DNA of 64,000 nucleotides from Methyloligella solikamskensis (GTDB lineage Bacteria; Pseudomonadota; Alphaproteobacteria; Rhizobiales; Methyloligellaceae), in contig NZ_JBHTJO010000001.1 of assembly GCF_042676065.1 (NCBI RefSeq), forward strand, positions 2,669,178 to 2,733,177. The letters are read 5' to 3'. Position numbers and translations under genes: made by a program. Positions 9,248-17,852 of this stretch are shown in pieces. Within the stretch, counting starts at the first letter, position 1, and every line of letters begins with the position of its first letter. The notes beneath the pieces were generated by a model. The model was not told the DNA's origin and did not search any database. It worked only from the letters and a program-made list of their open reading frames with translations.

Positions 9248-9946
9248 TCAGTTCACGGCGCAGAAAGCCGTTCCGGCGCTCTGGAAGACGCTGAATGCAG
9301 CGAACGCGACCACGCCACCGCCGACGGCCATGCGGAGCCATTGCCTGTGCTGCAGAAGACCGCCTGCGCGGGCGAGGCTGCTGGCGCCGAAGGTGGTGGC
9401 GAGGATGGAAGGCATGGTGCCGACGGCGAAGCCAGCCATGAACTGGGCGCCCGCCTGCGCCGAACCGCCGGCCATGGCCATGAGCAGCGCGTTATAGACC
9501 ATGCCGCAGGGGACGAAGCCCCAGACCATGCCCGCCACGAGGGGCGATGCGTCATAGAAGAGGCGCGAGGCTCCGGCGAGCCTGGCGGCCGCACCGGCCA
9601 GGTAAGTGTCGAACTGAAAGCGCCGGGGCAGCAGGCCGATGATCGAGAGCCCGACCCAGGCCAGCATGATGGCCGCGACGACCTGGAGCCACGCCTGGGC
9701 GCCGGCCAGGGCGGCAAGCTGGGCGAAGGCGCCGCCGATCGCGCCCACGGCAGCCCCGGCGATGACGTAACTCAGGGCACGGCCGGTCTGGATCAGGGTC
9801 ATGGCGGAAAGCCGCGCGGCGACGCCCTCACCTGCCGGCGCCGTGGCCATGAGCAGGGAGGTGGAGATGCAGCCGCAGATAGCCGCGCAATGAGCGCTGC
9901 CGGCAAAGCCGATCAGAAGTCCGGTCAGAATAGCGATGCTATCCAT
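9248..9946 (-). CDS. DsbD_2/SafE-type membrane protein (sulfite exporter TauE/SafE family)
   Basis: 232 residues, about six membrane helices. GSAHCAAICGC near the N-terminus and WGFVPCGMVYNALLMAMAGGSAQAGAQFMAGFAVGTMP in the second half are the hallmark Cys/Pro motifs of the DsbD_2 (UreH/CcoH-like) family, thought to move reducing equivalents or metals such as copper or nickel. Here it sits just downstream of the copper amine oxidase, on the same strand with a 67-nt gap. A role in copper supply or cofactor maturation for that enzyme is a reasonable inference, not a demonstrated one. Confidence 0.75.
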   Translation of the reverse strand: MDSIAILTGLLIGFAGSAHCAAICGCISTSLLMATAPAGEGVAARLSAMTLIQTGRALSYVIAGAAVGAIGGAFAQLAALAGAQAWLQVVAAIMLAWVGLSIIGLLPRRFQFDTYLAGAAARLAGASRLFYDASPLVAGMVWGFVPCGMVYNALLMAMAGGSAQAGAQFMAGFAVGTMPSILATTFGASSLARAGGLLQHRQWLRMAVGGGVVAFAAFSVFQSAGTAFCAVN

Positions 9947-10013
9947 CGGTTCTCTTCGTGGCTTCAGGAGACGGATCTCGGAAGACCCGCCTCCCTCCGC
10001 TCAGTCCCTGCCC

Positions 10014-11954
10014 TTAAACCTTGGCGTTGCAGCTGCCCTCGTTCACGTCCGGCGGCAGATTGATCAGCGGGTTGCCGTCGAAGAAGCCTGTCGGCATCAG
10101 CATGAAGCCCGCGGAGATGCAGGGCTGCACCGGGAAATCCTCGATCCGCACCGAGTGATGCAGGCCGAAGACGTGCCACAGCACGATGTCGGTGTTCTCG
10201 ATGGACCGGCCCTTGGCGCTGAACTCGCCGAGGTCGTTGGTTCCGTCGGAATGGTTCATGAACTCGCCCGCCGGATAGCGCTCTTCGGAATCGAAGGCGG
10301 TGCACCAGACGTGGTTCTGGACGAAGTTCGCCCGCTTGCCCGAATGGGAGTCGGGATAGACGAAAGGTGTCACGCAGCTGGACGGCTCCAGCTTGTAGGC
10401 CGTCGGCGTGCCGGTGAAGTTCTTCTTGTTCGGATTGATGACCTTCCAGTAGCGCTGGGTCGGCGTGTTGATGCGCCGCCCCGCCTCGTTCTCCGTCTTC
10501 AGGACGGTCTCTTCCTCATAGAAGGCATTGCCCCACGGGTTCTGCGGTCCTTGCGGCTCGGCGTAGGTGTTGCACTCGACGAAGCTGTTCTCGTCGCCGT
10601 CGATCGCCATATCGAGCCGGGCGCAAAAGATATGCTGATGGATCTGGCCGACCACGCCGGGCATGACCTCGCGGCCGTATTTCGGCGGCTCGCCCGGCAC
10701 GCAGGCGACCGTGTTGATGACGCCGGTGGCCTTGACCTCGAACTCCACCCGGCCGTCGGTGTGGAGATACCAGTAAAGGCCATAGTCGTAGTTGCCGACG
10801 GTGCAGATCGAAGAGATCACCAGCTTCGCGGCGCGGCGCACCTCGACCCGCTCGGTGCGGAAATCGGTGTGCTTCCAGGCAATGCCGGCATCCTCCTCGT
10901 GGATGCAGATGGCTTTCGGGATCGACCAGGGCTCGCCGTCCATGGTGTTCATGTGGACGTCGAGATATTTGATCACGCCGAGGCAGTCGCAGCCGAGCTC
11001 CAGGGAGTTGGCGAGTTTGCCGATGCCGTATTCGCCGACATCGAAGACATGCTTGCGGAAATGGCCGTTATCCGGCGAGCCGTAAGGCACCGTCATCTCC
11101 ACCAGCGAGGCGCGATGGATGACGGGGCGGCCGTCGAACTGGATGTCGTGCAAGGTCACCGCCTCGCGGGCATTGAAGCCGATCACCAACGACCAGTCCC
11201 GCCAGACGAGCTTGCCGTCCTCGAACTTGAAGTTCACCCCTTCGGGCTGCTCCACGTTGATGGGCTTCGGCTTGGGCTTCAGCTCGTCAAGAAACTGCGG
11301 CTCGTAGTTCGCCTCCGTCATGGGGATTGGCGTGACGCCGTAATCGTCGACACGGATCACCTCGCTAGAGATGAGATCGACGACCGCATTCAGCCCTTCG
11401 ATGGGATGGGCGTAGAAGTTCTCGTTCTCGCGCAGCCGCACCCAGGAGAAGACGTGGCAGAGATGGCGGTCCTCCTCGCCTTCGATGTCGAAATTGCCGG
11501 CCGACCACGGGTCGACGCAGACCTTCGACATGTCGTCGATGCCGCGCTTCTTGCAGCCTTCGATGAAGCGGGGATCGGAGCGGACGATGTCCTCGATAGC
11601 GAGGAACTGCTCGAGTTGGATCATGGGACGGCGTCCGGGCTGCGGCTCGGAGAAGAGGACCTCCTCGTTGTCGAGGGAGACGATCATCTTCGTCACATCG
11701 ACCTTCGCGGCGCTGAAGACATTGACCCGCGCCTTGCGCTCGAAGGGCATGCCCGGCTTGAAATCCCGCACGACGCTCTTTTCGGGCTCCATCAGTTCGA
11801 TGGTCTCGAAGCGGGTGTCGTCGCCGTAGGGCGCAGCTTTCTGCACGATCTCGGCGGCCTTGGCGATCTCCGCCGTGGTCAGAGGCTGCAGCGGATGCAC
11901 CACCTTCCCCGGCTCGCTCGGCTTCACATCTGAATTGCAGCATGTCTCCAGCAT
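10014..11954 (-). CDS. Copper-containing primary-amine oxidase (topaquinone enzyme)
   Basis: 646 residues, the usual length. The topaquinone precursor tyrosine is in GNYDYG (about Y389), the catalytic base aspartate in VFDVGEYG (about D305), and copper ligands in HQH (about H439 and H441) plus a C-terminal histidine in LHHSVRIEDFPV. The segment ANSLELGCDCLG is diagnostic of the family. It oxidises primary amines to aldehyde, ammonia and hydrogen peroxide. There is no obvious signal peptide, as for Arthrobacter-type enzymes. It is divergent from an AraC-type regulator, and a 23-bp element 157 nt upstream recurs before the adjacent polyamine importer. Confidence 0.95.
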   Translation of the reverse strand: MLETCCNSDVKPSEPGKVVHPLQPLTTAEIAKAAEIVQKAAPYGDDTRFETIELMEPEKSVVRDFKPGMPFERKARVNVFSAAKVDVTKMIVSLDNEEVLFSEPQPGRRPMIQLEQFLAIEDIVRSDPRFIEGCKKRGIDDMSKVCVDPWSAGNFDIEGEEDRHLCHVFSWVRLRENENFYAHPIEGLNAVVDLISSEVIRVDDYGVTPIPMTEANYEPQFLDELKPKPKPINVEQPEGVNFKFEDGKLVWRDWSLVIGFNAREAVTLHDIQFDGRPVIHRASLVEMTVPYGSPDNGHFRKHVFDVGEYGIGKLANSLELGCDCLGVIKYLDVHMNTMDGEPWSIPKAICIHEEDAGIAWKHTDFRTERVEVRRAAKLVISSICTVGNYDYGLYWYLHTDGRVEFEVKATGVINTVACVPGEPPKYGREVMPGVVGQIHQHIFCARLDMAIDGDENSFVECNTYAEPQGPQNPWGNAFYEEETVLKTENEAGRRINTPTQRYWKVINPNKKNFTGTPTAYKLEPSSCVTPFVYPDSHSGKRANFVQNHVWCTAFDSEERYPAGEFMNHSDGTNDLGEFSAKGRSIENTDIVLWHVFGLHHSVRIEDFPVQPCISAGFMLMPTGFFDGNPLINLPPDVNEGSCNAKV

Positions 11955-12429
11955 CGGCTTGTCCCCTCTCGACTTGCAAGTAGCGGCCTTAGGAAGGCGG
12001 CGCGGACTAAGCCGCCATTAGCGATGCCCCGCGGGGGACACGCCCTTCGCGTCCCGGCGAGGCCCATCTGCCGCTGATCTTTGGCCAAGTATCTGAAAGG
12101 GTGCGGGCGCTGTAATTGACATTGCATGCCAAACGGGAGGCGCGCCCGCGACGCAACGGACAGCTCGCATTTCCTGCAGCGGACTCGCCGCTTCCGCTGC
12201 CTGATTTCGCGCCAAGGTCTGCTCAATCCTTGGAGAGGATGCGCTGTCCGCCACTGTCAGGTGAGCGCTCGAAGCGGCCTCGGCCGTAATGAAGGCGCGC
12301 TCGCAATGTCTCGGTTTCTAACGGCTTGCGGACCTTGCACGAGCCGCCTGTCCTCATCCCATCGCCCTCTGGCACGAGACTTGCGATTTCCCTTGGAGAT
12401 ATTGGCACGATGCTTCGGGACGTTCGGCC
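11955..12429. other. 475-nt intergenic region between amine oxidase and AraC-type regulator
   Basis: No convincing gene is present. It must hold divergent promoters for the amine oxidase (minus) and the AraC-type gene (plus). The only structured element I recognise is the repeated 23-bp site at 12111-12133. Confidence 0.6.
12111..12133 (+). promoter_or_regulatory. Candidate AraC-type operator upstream of the amine oxidase gene
   Basis: Reads TGTAATTGAC, ATT, GCATGCCAAA. It matches 17748-17770 at 21 of 23 positions with no gap, in the same orientation relative to the minus-strand target gene (157 nt from the oxidase start; 181 nt for the importer). TTGACA and TGCCAA within it form an imperfect inverted repeat. 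The AraC-type gene between the two targets is the obvious candidate ligand. Confidence 0.6.
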
Positions 12430-13518
12430 ATGGAAACGTCAGGCGTGATCTCGAGTGCCATCCTCGATGGCATCCTTTCGACGATCGATACGCGGGGCAT
12501 CGACCCTGCGGAAGTCTCGGCCCGGGCCGGGCTGGGCAACAGCTCGCTCTACGGCCAGTCGCATTTTCTGCCGCTCGTCTCCTTCACCTCGATCCTGGAG
12601 ATGATGTCGGAGTTCAAGCACGATCCGGTGCTCGGCGCGCGGCTCGGCAAGAGCTTCGATTTCGGCACGCTGGGCGCGGTCAGCAAGGTCTTCCTCACCG
12701 CCCCGAGCCTGGGCGACGGCATCACCCAATTCATCCGCTATTTCCCGACGCTTCAGAGCAACACAGCCTGCGCGCTTGTTGTGAATGGCGATATCGCGCG
12801 GTTCTCCTATTCGATCGTCGACAACACCGTGAAGCACAAGGCTCAGGATGCGAACTTCACGGAAGCGACGCTCTGCTCGATGGTCGAAGCGGTGCTGGGA
12901 AAGGGGTGGAAGCCGAGCTACGTGGACCTGGCTCATGCCCCCGGCGACGACGCCTCGCTCTATGCCGAGACTTTCGCCTGCCCGATGCGTTTCCAGCGCC
13001 GGGACAACGCGATCCTGTTGCCGGCGAGCTGTCTGGACACGCCGAGCCCCCATCGCGATCCGGTGCTCAACCGCCGTCTGATCGCGGAGCTGGAGGACAC
13101 GTTGCACCGAAAGGCGCTGCATGCGGATTTCGCCACCAGCGTGAAGGCCTGGATCACCTCGGCGCTCTGCCAGTCGGACAGCACGGACATTCATATCGCG
13201 GCGGCCGATTTCGGCATGAGCCAGCGGAACTTCCAGCGGCGCCTCGCGGATCTCGGCGTGAACTATGTGGGGTTGCGCAATACGGTCCGGGTGGAGATCG
13301 CCAAATGCATGCTGGCGCTGACGAACCTGCCGATCCCTGAAATCTCGGCTCATCTCGGCTATAGCGAGACCAGCGCATTCGCGCGCAGCTTCAGGAAGCT
13401 CGCCGACGAGACGCCGGCGCGGTTCCGGGAGGTCGCCCGGGCGGACCTGCATGCGAAGTCGGACGAGTCGGAGCAGCTGTTCCAGCTCCTCGACAACTGG
13501 CCCTTCACCCAACACTAA
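12430..13518 (+). CDS. AraC-family transcriptional regulator (OruR-like, arabinose-binding-type N-terminal domain)
   Basis: 362 residues. The first 190 or so resemble the PF12625 effector domain of OruR/ArgR-type regulators; the C-terminus (about 255-345) is a double helix-turn-helix with FGMSQRNFQRRLADLGVNYVGLRNTVRVEIAKCMLA and the signature IPEISAHLGYSETSAFARSFRKLADETPARFR. It is divergent from the amine oxidase and convergent with the second polyamine importer operon. Near-identical 23-bp elements upstream of both suggest it activates uptake and oxidation of the same amine. Confidence 0.9.
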   Translation: METSGVISSAILDGILSTIDTRGIDPAEVSARAGLGNSSLYGQSHFLPLVSFTSILEMMSEFKHDPVLGARLGKSFDFGTLGAVSKVFLTAPSLGDGITQFIRYFPTLQSNTACALVVNGDIARFSYSIVDNTVKHKAQDANFTEATLCSMVEAVLGKGWKPSYVDLAHAPGDDASLYAETFACPMRFQRRDNAILLPASCLDTPSPHRDPVLNRRLIAELEDTLHRKALHADFATSVKAWITSALCQSDSTDIHIAAADFGMSQRNFQRRLADLGVNYVGLRNTVRVEIAKCMLALTNLPIPEISAHLGYSETSAFARSFRKLADETPARFREVARADLHAKSDESEQLFQLLDNWPFTQH

Positions 13519-13572
13519 AGCTTTCAGGAGAGTCGCGTAGCAGGCGTTTCCGTCCTGCTCACACCGCTTCGC

Positions 13573-14397
13573 CTAGAGCGCGGCCTCGCCGGTGTCGGCG
13601 GCCGCGCCCTGACCCAAGGCGTTCTTGGTCCGGGAGATGATAATCCCGAGCACGATGAGCACCACCGAGAGCACGACGACCAGGGTGGCGATGGCGTTGA
13701 CCTCCGGTGTGGCCTCGCGGCGCAGCAGGGACCACAAGGTCATGGGAAGGGTATTCTGGCGCCCGGTCAGGAGATAGGTCACGGCGATCTCATCGAAGGA
13801 GATGGAGAACGCGATGAGCATGGCGCCGTAGAGCGCCGTCTTGACGTTCGGCAGGGTCACCTTCCGGAACACCTCGAACTCGCTGGCGCCAAGATTGATC
13901 GCCGCCTCGCTCTGGCTTCGCCCGACCTGCTGCAGCCGTGCGAACACTTCCGTCGCAGTGATGCAGATGAGCGCGGTGCCCTGCCCCAGCATGATCGTAT
14001 AGAGCGAGAGCTGGAAGCCGACGGTGACGTAGAAGCTGAGCAGCGCCACGCCGGTGATCACCCCGGGGAGCACGATGGGCAGCATGACGACGCGGCGGAA
14101 CCAGGCCTTGCCCGGAAAGTCGTAGCGATCGAGCGCAATGGCCGCCGGCAGCCCTAGGGTCACGCTCAAGACCACCACGCCGGCCGCGACGAAGACGGAC
14201 GCCCATAAGGAATCGATGACCTGCTGGTTGGCGAACACCTTGGCGTACCATTCCAGGGTGAAGCCATTGAACGGCAGGCCCGTATAGTTGCTGTCGTTGA
14301 AGGAGAACACCGCCATGGTGATGAGCGGTGCGTAGAGGAACAGCAGCACCGCGAGCGCGAGGCCTAGGACGAGGGCTTTATTTCCGAATGCGCGCAT
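13573..14397 (-). CDS. potC: Polyamine-type ABC transporter permease (PotC-like)
   Basis: 274 residues, six membrane helices, EAA loop SQSEAAINLGASEFEVFRKVTLPNVK. PotC/PotI-like by length. It is the last gene of the four-gene importer operon (binding protein, ATPase, PotB-like, PotC-like) and starts 13 nt after the PotB-like gene. Substrate is an amine or polyamine by family; linkage to the copper amine oxidase makes a primary diamine or monoamine plausible. Confidence 0.9.
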   Translation of the reverse strand: MRAFGNKALVLGLALAVLLFLYAPLITMAVFSFNDSNYTGLPFNGFTLEWYAKVFANQQVIDSLWASVFVAAGVVVLSVTLGLPAAIALDRYDFPGKAWFRRVVMLPIVLPGVITGVALLSFYVTVGFQLSLYTIMLGQGTALICITATEVFARLQQVGRSQSEAAINLGASEFEVFRKVTLPNVKTALYGAMLIAFSISFDEIAVTYLLTGRQNTLPMTLWSLLRREATPEVNAIATLVVVLSVVLIVLGIIISRTKNALGQGAAADTGEAAL

Positions 14398-14410
14398 GGC
14401 TCCTATTCCC

Positions 14411-15331
14411 TCACAGCCTGATCTGGAACCGGTGCTCCAGGTAATGAGCGACCGAGATGAGGGCGAGGCCGAGAGTGATGACGACCAGCCCGATCGCCGC
14501 CGCCATGGGCCAGTCGAAGGCCACGCCCAGAAGATTGATGACGATGTTGGAGATCATCAGCGAGCTCGGGCCGCCCACCAGGATGGGCGCGACGAAGTCG
14601 CCGAAGCCGAGGGAGAAGGTGATCACGGCCCCCGCAAGTATGCCCGGCACGCTCAACGGAAACACCACCTTGCGGAAGACCTCCCACCGTGTCGCGCCGG
14701 CATTCAGAGCCGCATCGATGAGGGAGGTGGGGATGCGCTCCAGCTGCGCGTAGATCGACAGGACCGCGAAGGGCGTGAAGATGTAGACCAGGGTCAGGGT
14801 CACGCTGAACTGATTGTAGAGAAAGATCTTCAGGGGCTCGTCGATCAGACCTGCCCCCATCAGCAGCTTGTTGAGGATGCCGCCGGTGCCCAGGATGGTC
14901 TTCCAGGCATAGGCCTTCACAAGGTAGGAGGCCCACCACGGCACAATGACCAGCAGATAGACGAAGCGTTTCAGACCGTCCGGCGCATGAAAGGCCAGAT
15001 AGAAGGCCAGCGGATAGCCGATGATGGAGGAGAAGACCGCCGTCAGCAGGCCGAACTTGGCCGAGCGCAGCAGCACGCTCAAATAGGGCTCGGTAGTGAA
15101 GACCTTGATGAAATTGTCCGCCGAGAAGCCCGGCACGAAGGTGACGTAGTCGACCGAGCCGAGGCTGTAATAGAAGAGCATCCCGTAGGGGATGATCATG
15201 AAGACGAAGAACCAGAGCGTCGGCGGCAGCACCCAGAAGAGCATGCGGCGACGGTCGATGCGCTTGGCTTTCGCGAGGCCGGATTCGCCCTCTTCCGGCA
15301 CGTAGCTGTCGTTATAGGCCAGGTCGGTCAC
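14411..15331 (-). CDS. potB: Polyamine-type ABC transporter permease (PotB-like)
   Basis: 306 residues from GTG 15331, chosen over an upstream in-frame start because it lies 4 nt after the ATPase stop, has a GGAG upstream and begins VTDLAYNDSYVPEEGE; the longer form would read through Arg/Ser-rich translation of the ATPase gene. Six membrane helices follow a charged cytoplasmic N-terminus. The EAA motif is SLIDAALNAGATRWEVFRKVVFPLS. It pairs with the PotC-like permease. Confidence 0.9.
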   Translation of the reverse strand: MTDLAYNDSYVPEEGESGLAKAKRIDRRRMLFWVLPPTLWFFVFMIIPYGMLFYYSLGSVDYVTFVPGFSADNFIKVFTTEPYLSVLLRSAKFGLLTAVFSSIIGYPLAFYLAFHAPDGLKRFVYLLVIVPWWASYLVKAYAWKTILGTGGILNKLLMGAGLIDEPLKIFLYNQFSVTLTLVYIFTPFAVLSIYAQLERIPTSLIDAALNAGATRWEVFRKVVFPLSVPGILAGAVITFSLGFGDFVAPILVGGPSSLMISNIVINLLGVAFDWPMAAAIGLVVITLGLALISVAHYLEHRFQIRL

Positions 15332-15335
15332 CGGG

Positions 15336-16412
15336 CTACTCCGGAAGCAGCCGGACGTCGTCGGGGGAGATGAACATCTCGATCTCGCCGCCAATGCCGT
15401 CCGGCACGTCCTGCTGGAACACGTTGATCTCGCCGGCCTCCCCACCAAGCTCAACGACGAACTCGTGCTTCGCGCCGAGGAAGAGGCGCTCGCCCAGAAC
15501 GCCTTTCAGGGCGTTGGCGCCGTTTGTGGGCTTCCCGCCGATGGTGATGCGGTCGGCGCGCATCATGACGCCCACTGCGGCACCGGGCGCGATGCCATTG
15601 CTGCTGCACCGCAGCGTTTGGCCGTTTGCGAGTTGCACCTCGGACTTGCCGTCGGCTGCACTGAGCACGGTGCCGGGAACCACGTTGGCCCGGTCGATGA
15701 AGCGCGCGACGAACTGGCAGTTGGGCGCCGAGTAGATCTCCTCCGGCGAGGCGGCCTGCATGACCCGGCCGCCATTCATGACGACGATGCGGTCGCTCAT
15801 GGCCATGGCCTCTTCCTGGTCGTGGGTCACGTAGATGAAGGTCTTGCCGAGGTGGCGATGGATGCGCTTGATCTCGACCTGCATGGTCTTGCGCAAATTC
15901 GCATCCAACGATCCCAAGGGTTCGTCGAAGAGCACGATATCCGGCTCGGTGATCAAGGCACGGGCGAGCGCTGCGCGTTGCTTTTGACCGCCGGAAAGCT
16001 GATGGGGCTTCTTCGCGCCGTGATCAGCGAGATGGACGAGATCGAGATACTCGCCTACGCGCCGCTTGATCTCGGCGGCGTTGTATTTGTGGCGATGACG
16101 CTTGAGATGAAGTGCGAAGGCGACGTTGTCGGCGATGGTGAGGTTGGGGAACAGGGCGTAATCCTGAAACACCATGCGCATGTCGCGCTCGGCCGGCTGG
16201 TCGTAGGTGATGTCGGCGCCGTCGCGCAGAATCTCGCCGCTATCGGGGCGCTCCAGCCCGGCAATGCAGCGCAAGGTCGTGGTCTTGCCGCAGCCGGAGG
16301 AGCCCAGAAGGGTAAGAAACTCACCCCGAGCGATGGAGAGATCGATGCCGTCGATGGCGGGCTTGCCGCCACCGTAGGTCTTCCTGAGCTTGCGAATTTC
16401 GATATAGGACAT
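15336..16412 (-). CDS. potA: Polyamine-type ABC transporter ATP-binding protein (PotA-like)
   Basis: 358 residues. Walker A GSSGCGKTTT, Q-loop MVFQDYALFPNL, signature LSGGQKQRAALARALI, Walker B DIVLFDEPLGSLD and switch histidine VTHDQEEAM are all present, followed by a TOBE regulatory region (about 240-358). It energises the PotB/PotC-like permeases encoded downstream. It follows the binding-protein gene after a 90-nt gap holding an intercistronic hairpin. Confidence 0.93.
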   Translation of the reverse strand: MSYIEIRKLRKTYGGGKPAIDGIDLSIARGEFLTLLGSSGCGKTTTLRCIAGLERPDSGEILRDGADITYDQPAERDMRMVFQDYALFPNLTIADNVAFALHLKRHRHKYNAAEIKRRVGEYLDLVHLADHGAKKPHQLSGGQKQRAALARALITEPDIVLFDEPLGSLDANLRKTMQVEIKRIHRHLGKTFIYVTHDQEEAMAMSDRIVVMNGGRVMQAASPEEIYSAPNCQFVARFIDRANVVPGTVLSAADGKSEVQLANGQTLRCSSNGIAPGAAVGVMMRADRITIGGKPTNGANALKGVLGERLFLGAKHEFVVELGGEAGEINVFQQDVPDGIGGEIEMFISPDDVRLLPE

Positions 16413-16449
16413 GAGCCGCTTCCGCCGAAAAGGAGGGGCGGGCGCGAAG

Positions 16450-16488
16450 GAAGGCGGGGTGCCGATACCGGACGTCCGCCTCGCCTTC
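16450..16488 (-). terminator. Intercistronic hairpin after the second binding-protein gene
   Basis: On the minus strand, GAAGGCGAGG (16488-16479) can pair with CCCCGCCTTC (16459-16450), a 10-bp stem with one mismatch and a 19-nt loop, 15 nt past the binding-protein stop. No U-run follows. Its position mirrors the potF hairpin at 5002-5032. Confidence 0.5.
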
Positions 16489-16502
16489 GACCCTAGAGAA
16501 AC

Positions 16503-17567
16503 CTATTGGGCCGCTTTGACCTGGTTCCAGATCTCCAGGTACTTCGCCCGCTGCTTGACCGGCTGCCACCAGCTCACGGTCTTCAGGGTTTCCGGATCGC
16601 TCATGCCCAGCGCTTCGAAGGAGTCCGTCTCCTCCGGCGTCAGCTCATCGATCAGTTTCGTGTTGGCATAGCCGAAGCCGGTGACCTTGTGGCCGAGGGC
16701 CTGAGCCTCCGGCGAGGACACGTAGTCCAGCCATTTGTAGACACACTCATTGTCCGAGGCGCCCTTGGCGATCATCCAGCTATCGCTCCAGCCGCCGCGG
16801 CCTTCCTTGGGCTCGACATCGATGATGTCGCGGCCTTCCTCGTTGAGCTTCACCAGGGTTTCTTCCCAGGAATTGCCAGCCACGACCTCCTTGCCCTGCA
16901 TCAAGGTGCCCATCTCGGAGGTGGTGAACCAATATTTGCGGATGTTGGGCTTCAGCTCGAGCAGCGCTTCTTTGACCTTCGCGAGCTCCTCGTCGTTCAT
17001 GTCGTAGATGTCTTCGATGCCGAGATAGCGGCCAGCCGTGTAGACGGTCTCGATATCGTCCCACATGGCGATCTTGCCCTTGAATTTCGGATCCCAGAGG
17101 AAGCCGAGACTCTCCGGCGGGCTATCGACCGCATCGGCGTCGACAAGGATGCGGATCACACCCCAGGCGTATGGCACGCCGTAGATCTCATCGTCCTTGG
17201 TCAGCCAGGCGGGCGACTCGAAGGCCGGGAAGAAGTCCTTCGAATTGGGCACCTTGCTCATGTCGACGGGATCGACGAGGCCCGCATCGATGAGCTTCAT
17301 GGTGGTGTCGTTGGAGGGCGAGATCAGATCGTACTGACCGCCGCCGGCCATCAGCTTGGCGAAGAACTCGTCGTTGGAGCCGACATAGACGGCGCTGACC
17401 TCGCAGCCCGTGTCTTCCGTGAACGGCTTCACGAAGCTGTCGTCGGCATAGCCTTCCCAGGCCAGCATGTTCAGGGTTTGGGCGTGGGCGGACGCCACAC
17501 CGACAACGCTCATGAAAACGCTCGCCAAAACCGCTTTTGCGGTATTTTTCTTTCCTAGCACAGACAC
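16503..17567 (-). CDS. Polyamine-type ABC transporter substrate-binding protein (PotD-like)
   Basis: 354 residues from GTG 17567, selected because AAGAGGG lies 5 nt upstream and a clean signal peptide then follows (VLASVFMSVVGVASAHA-QTL). The mature protein starts LNMLAWEGYADDSFVKPFTEDTGCEV, the PotD-type opening in which WEGY replaces the WSDY of PotF, so ligand preference probably differs from the first system. GGGQYDLISPSNDTTMKLIDAG and YGVPYAWGVIRIL follow. It is the first gene of the importer operon, with a repeated 23-bp element 181 nt upstream. Confidence 0.88.
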   Translation of the reverse strand: MSVLGKKNTAKAVLASVFMSVVGVASAHAQTLNMLAWEGYADDSFVKPFTEDTGCEVSAVYVGSNDEFFAKLMAGGGQYDLISPSNDTTMKLIDAGLVDPVDMSKVPNSKDFFPAFESPAWLTKDDEIYGVPYAWGVIRILVDADAVDSPPESLGFLWDPKFKGKIAMWDDIETVYTAGRYLGIEDIYDMNDEELAKVKEALLELKPNIRKYWFTTSEMGTLMQGKEVVAGNSWEETLVKLNEEGRDIIDVEPKEGRGGWSDSWMIAKGASDNECVYKWLDYVSSPEAQALGHKVTGFGYANTKLIDELTPEETDSFEALGMSDPETLKTVSWWQPVKQRAKYLEIWNQVKAAQ

Positions 17568-17747
17568 TATCCCTCTTATTTCGCGCAACCTGCAGTAAAC
17601 ATCCCGACCTTCCGTCAAGACGACTTGCAATCGCGCTTCATTTCACGCACGAAAACTTGGACCGAACAAAGCTTCGGCGACGATCCAGCCCTTTTTTGCT
17701 GAACCTGTTTCCGTCATTGTTAGAGAGAGTACAGGCCGGTAGCGCTG

Positions 17748-17770
17748 TGTAATTGACAATTCATGCCAAA
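17748..17770 (+). promoter_or_regulatory. Candidate AraC-type operator upstream of the second polyamine importer
   Basis: Reads TGTAATTGAC, AAT, TCATGCCAAA; 21 of 23 identical to 12111-12133 with the same orientation to its minus-strand target. It lies between the convergently oriented end of the guanidine operon and the importer promoter. Confidence 0.6.
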
Positions 17771-17783
17771 TCGCGCCGAGGCG

Positions 17784-17803
17784 CTGCCCTACGTGAAGGG
17801 CAG
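17784..17803 (-). terminator. Hairpin downstream of the allophanate hydrolase gene
   Basis: CTGCCCT (17784-17790) and AGGGCAG (17797-17803) form a 7-bp stem with a 6-nt loop, 50 nt past the end of the operon. No poly-U tract is visible, so termination efficiency is uncertain. Confidence 0.35.
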
Positions 17804-17852
17804 TCCAGAGAAATGGGAGGTGGCGGGTGGGCGGGCGCTCCGGAGAGACGCC

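Noticed and set aside
9936..11933. 665-residue open frame on the plus strand
   Set aside because: Antisense shadow of the amine oxidase gene; no family resemblance, and the minus strand carries all catalytic motifs.
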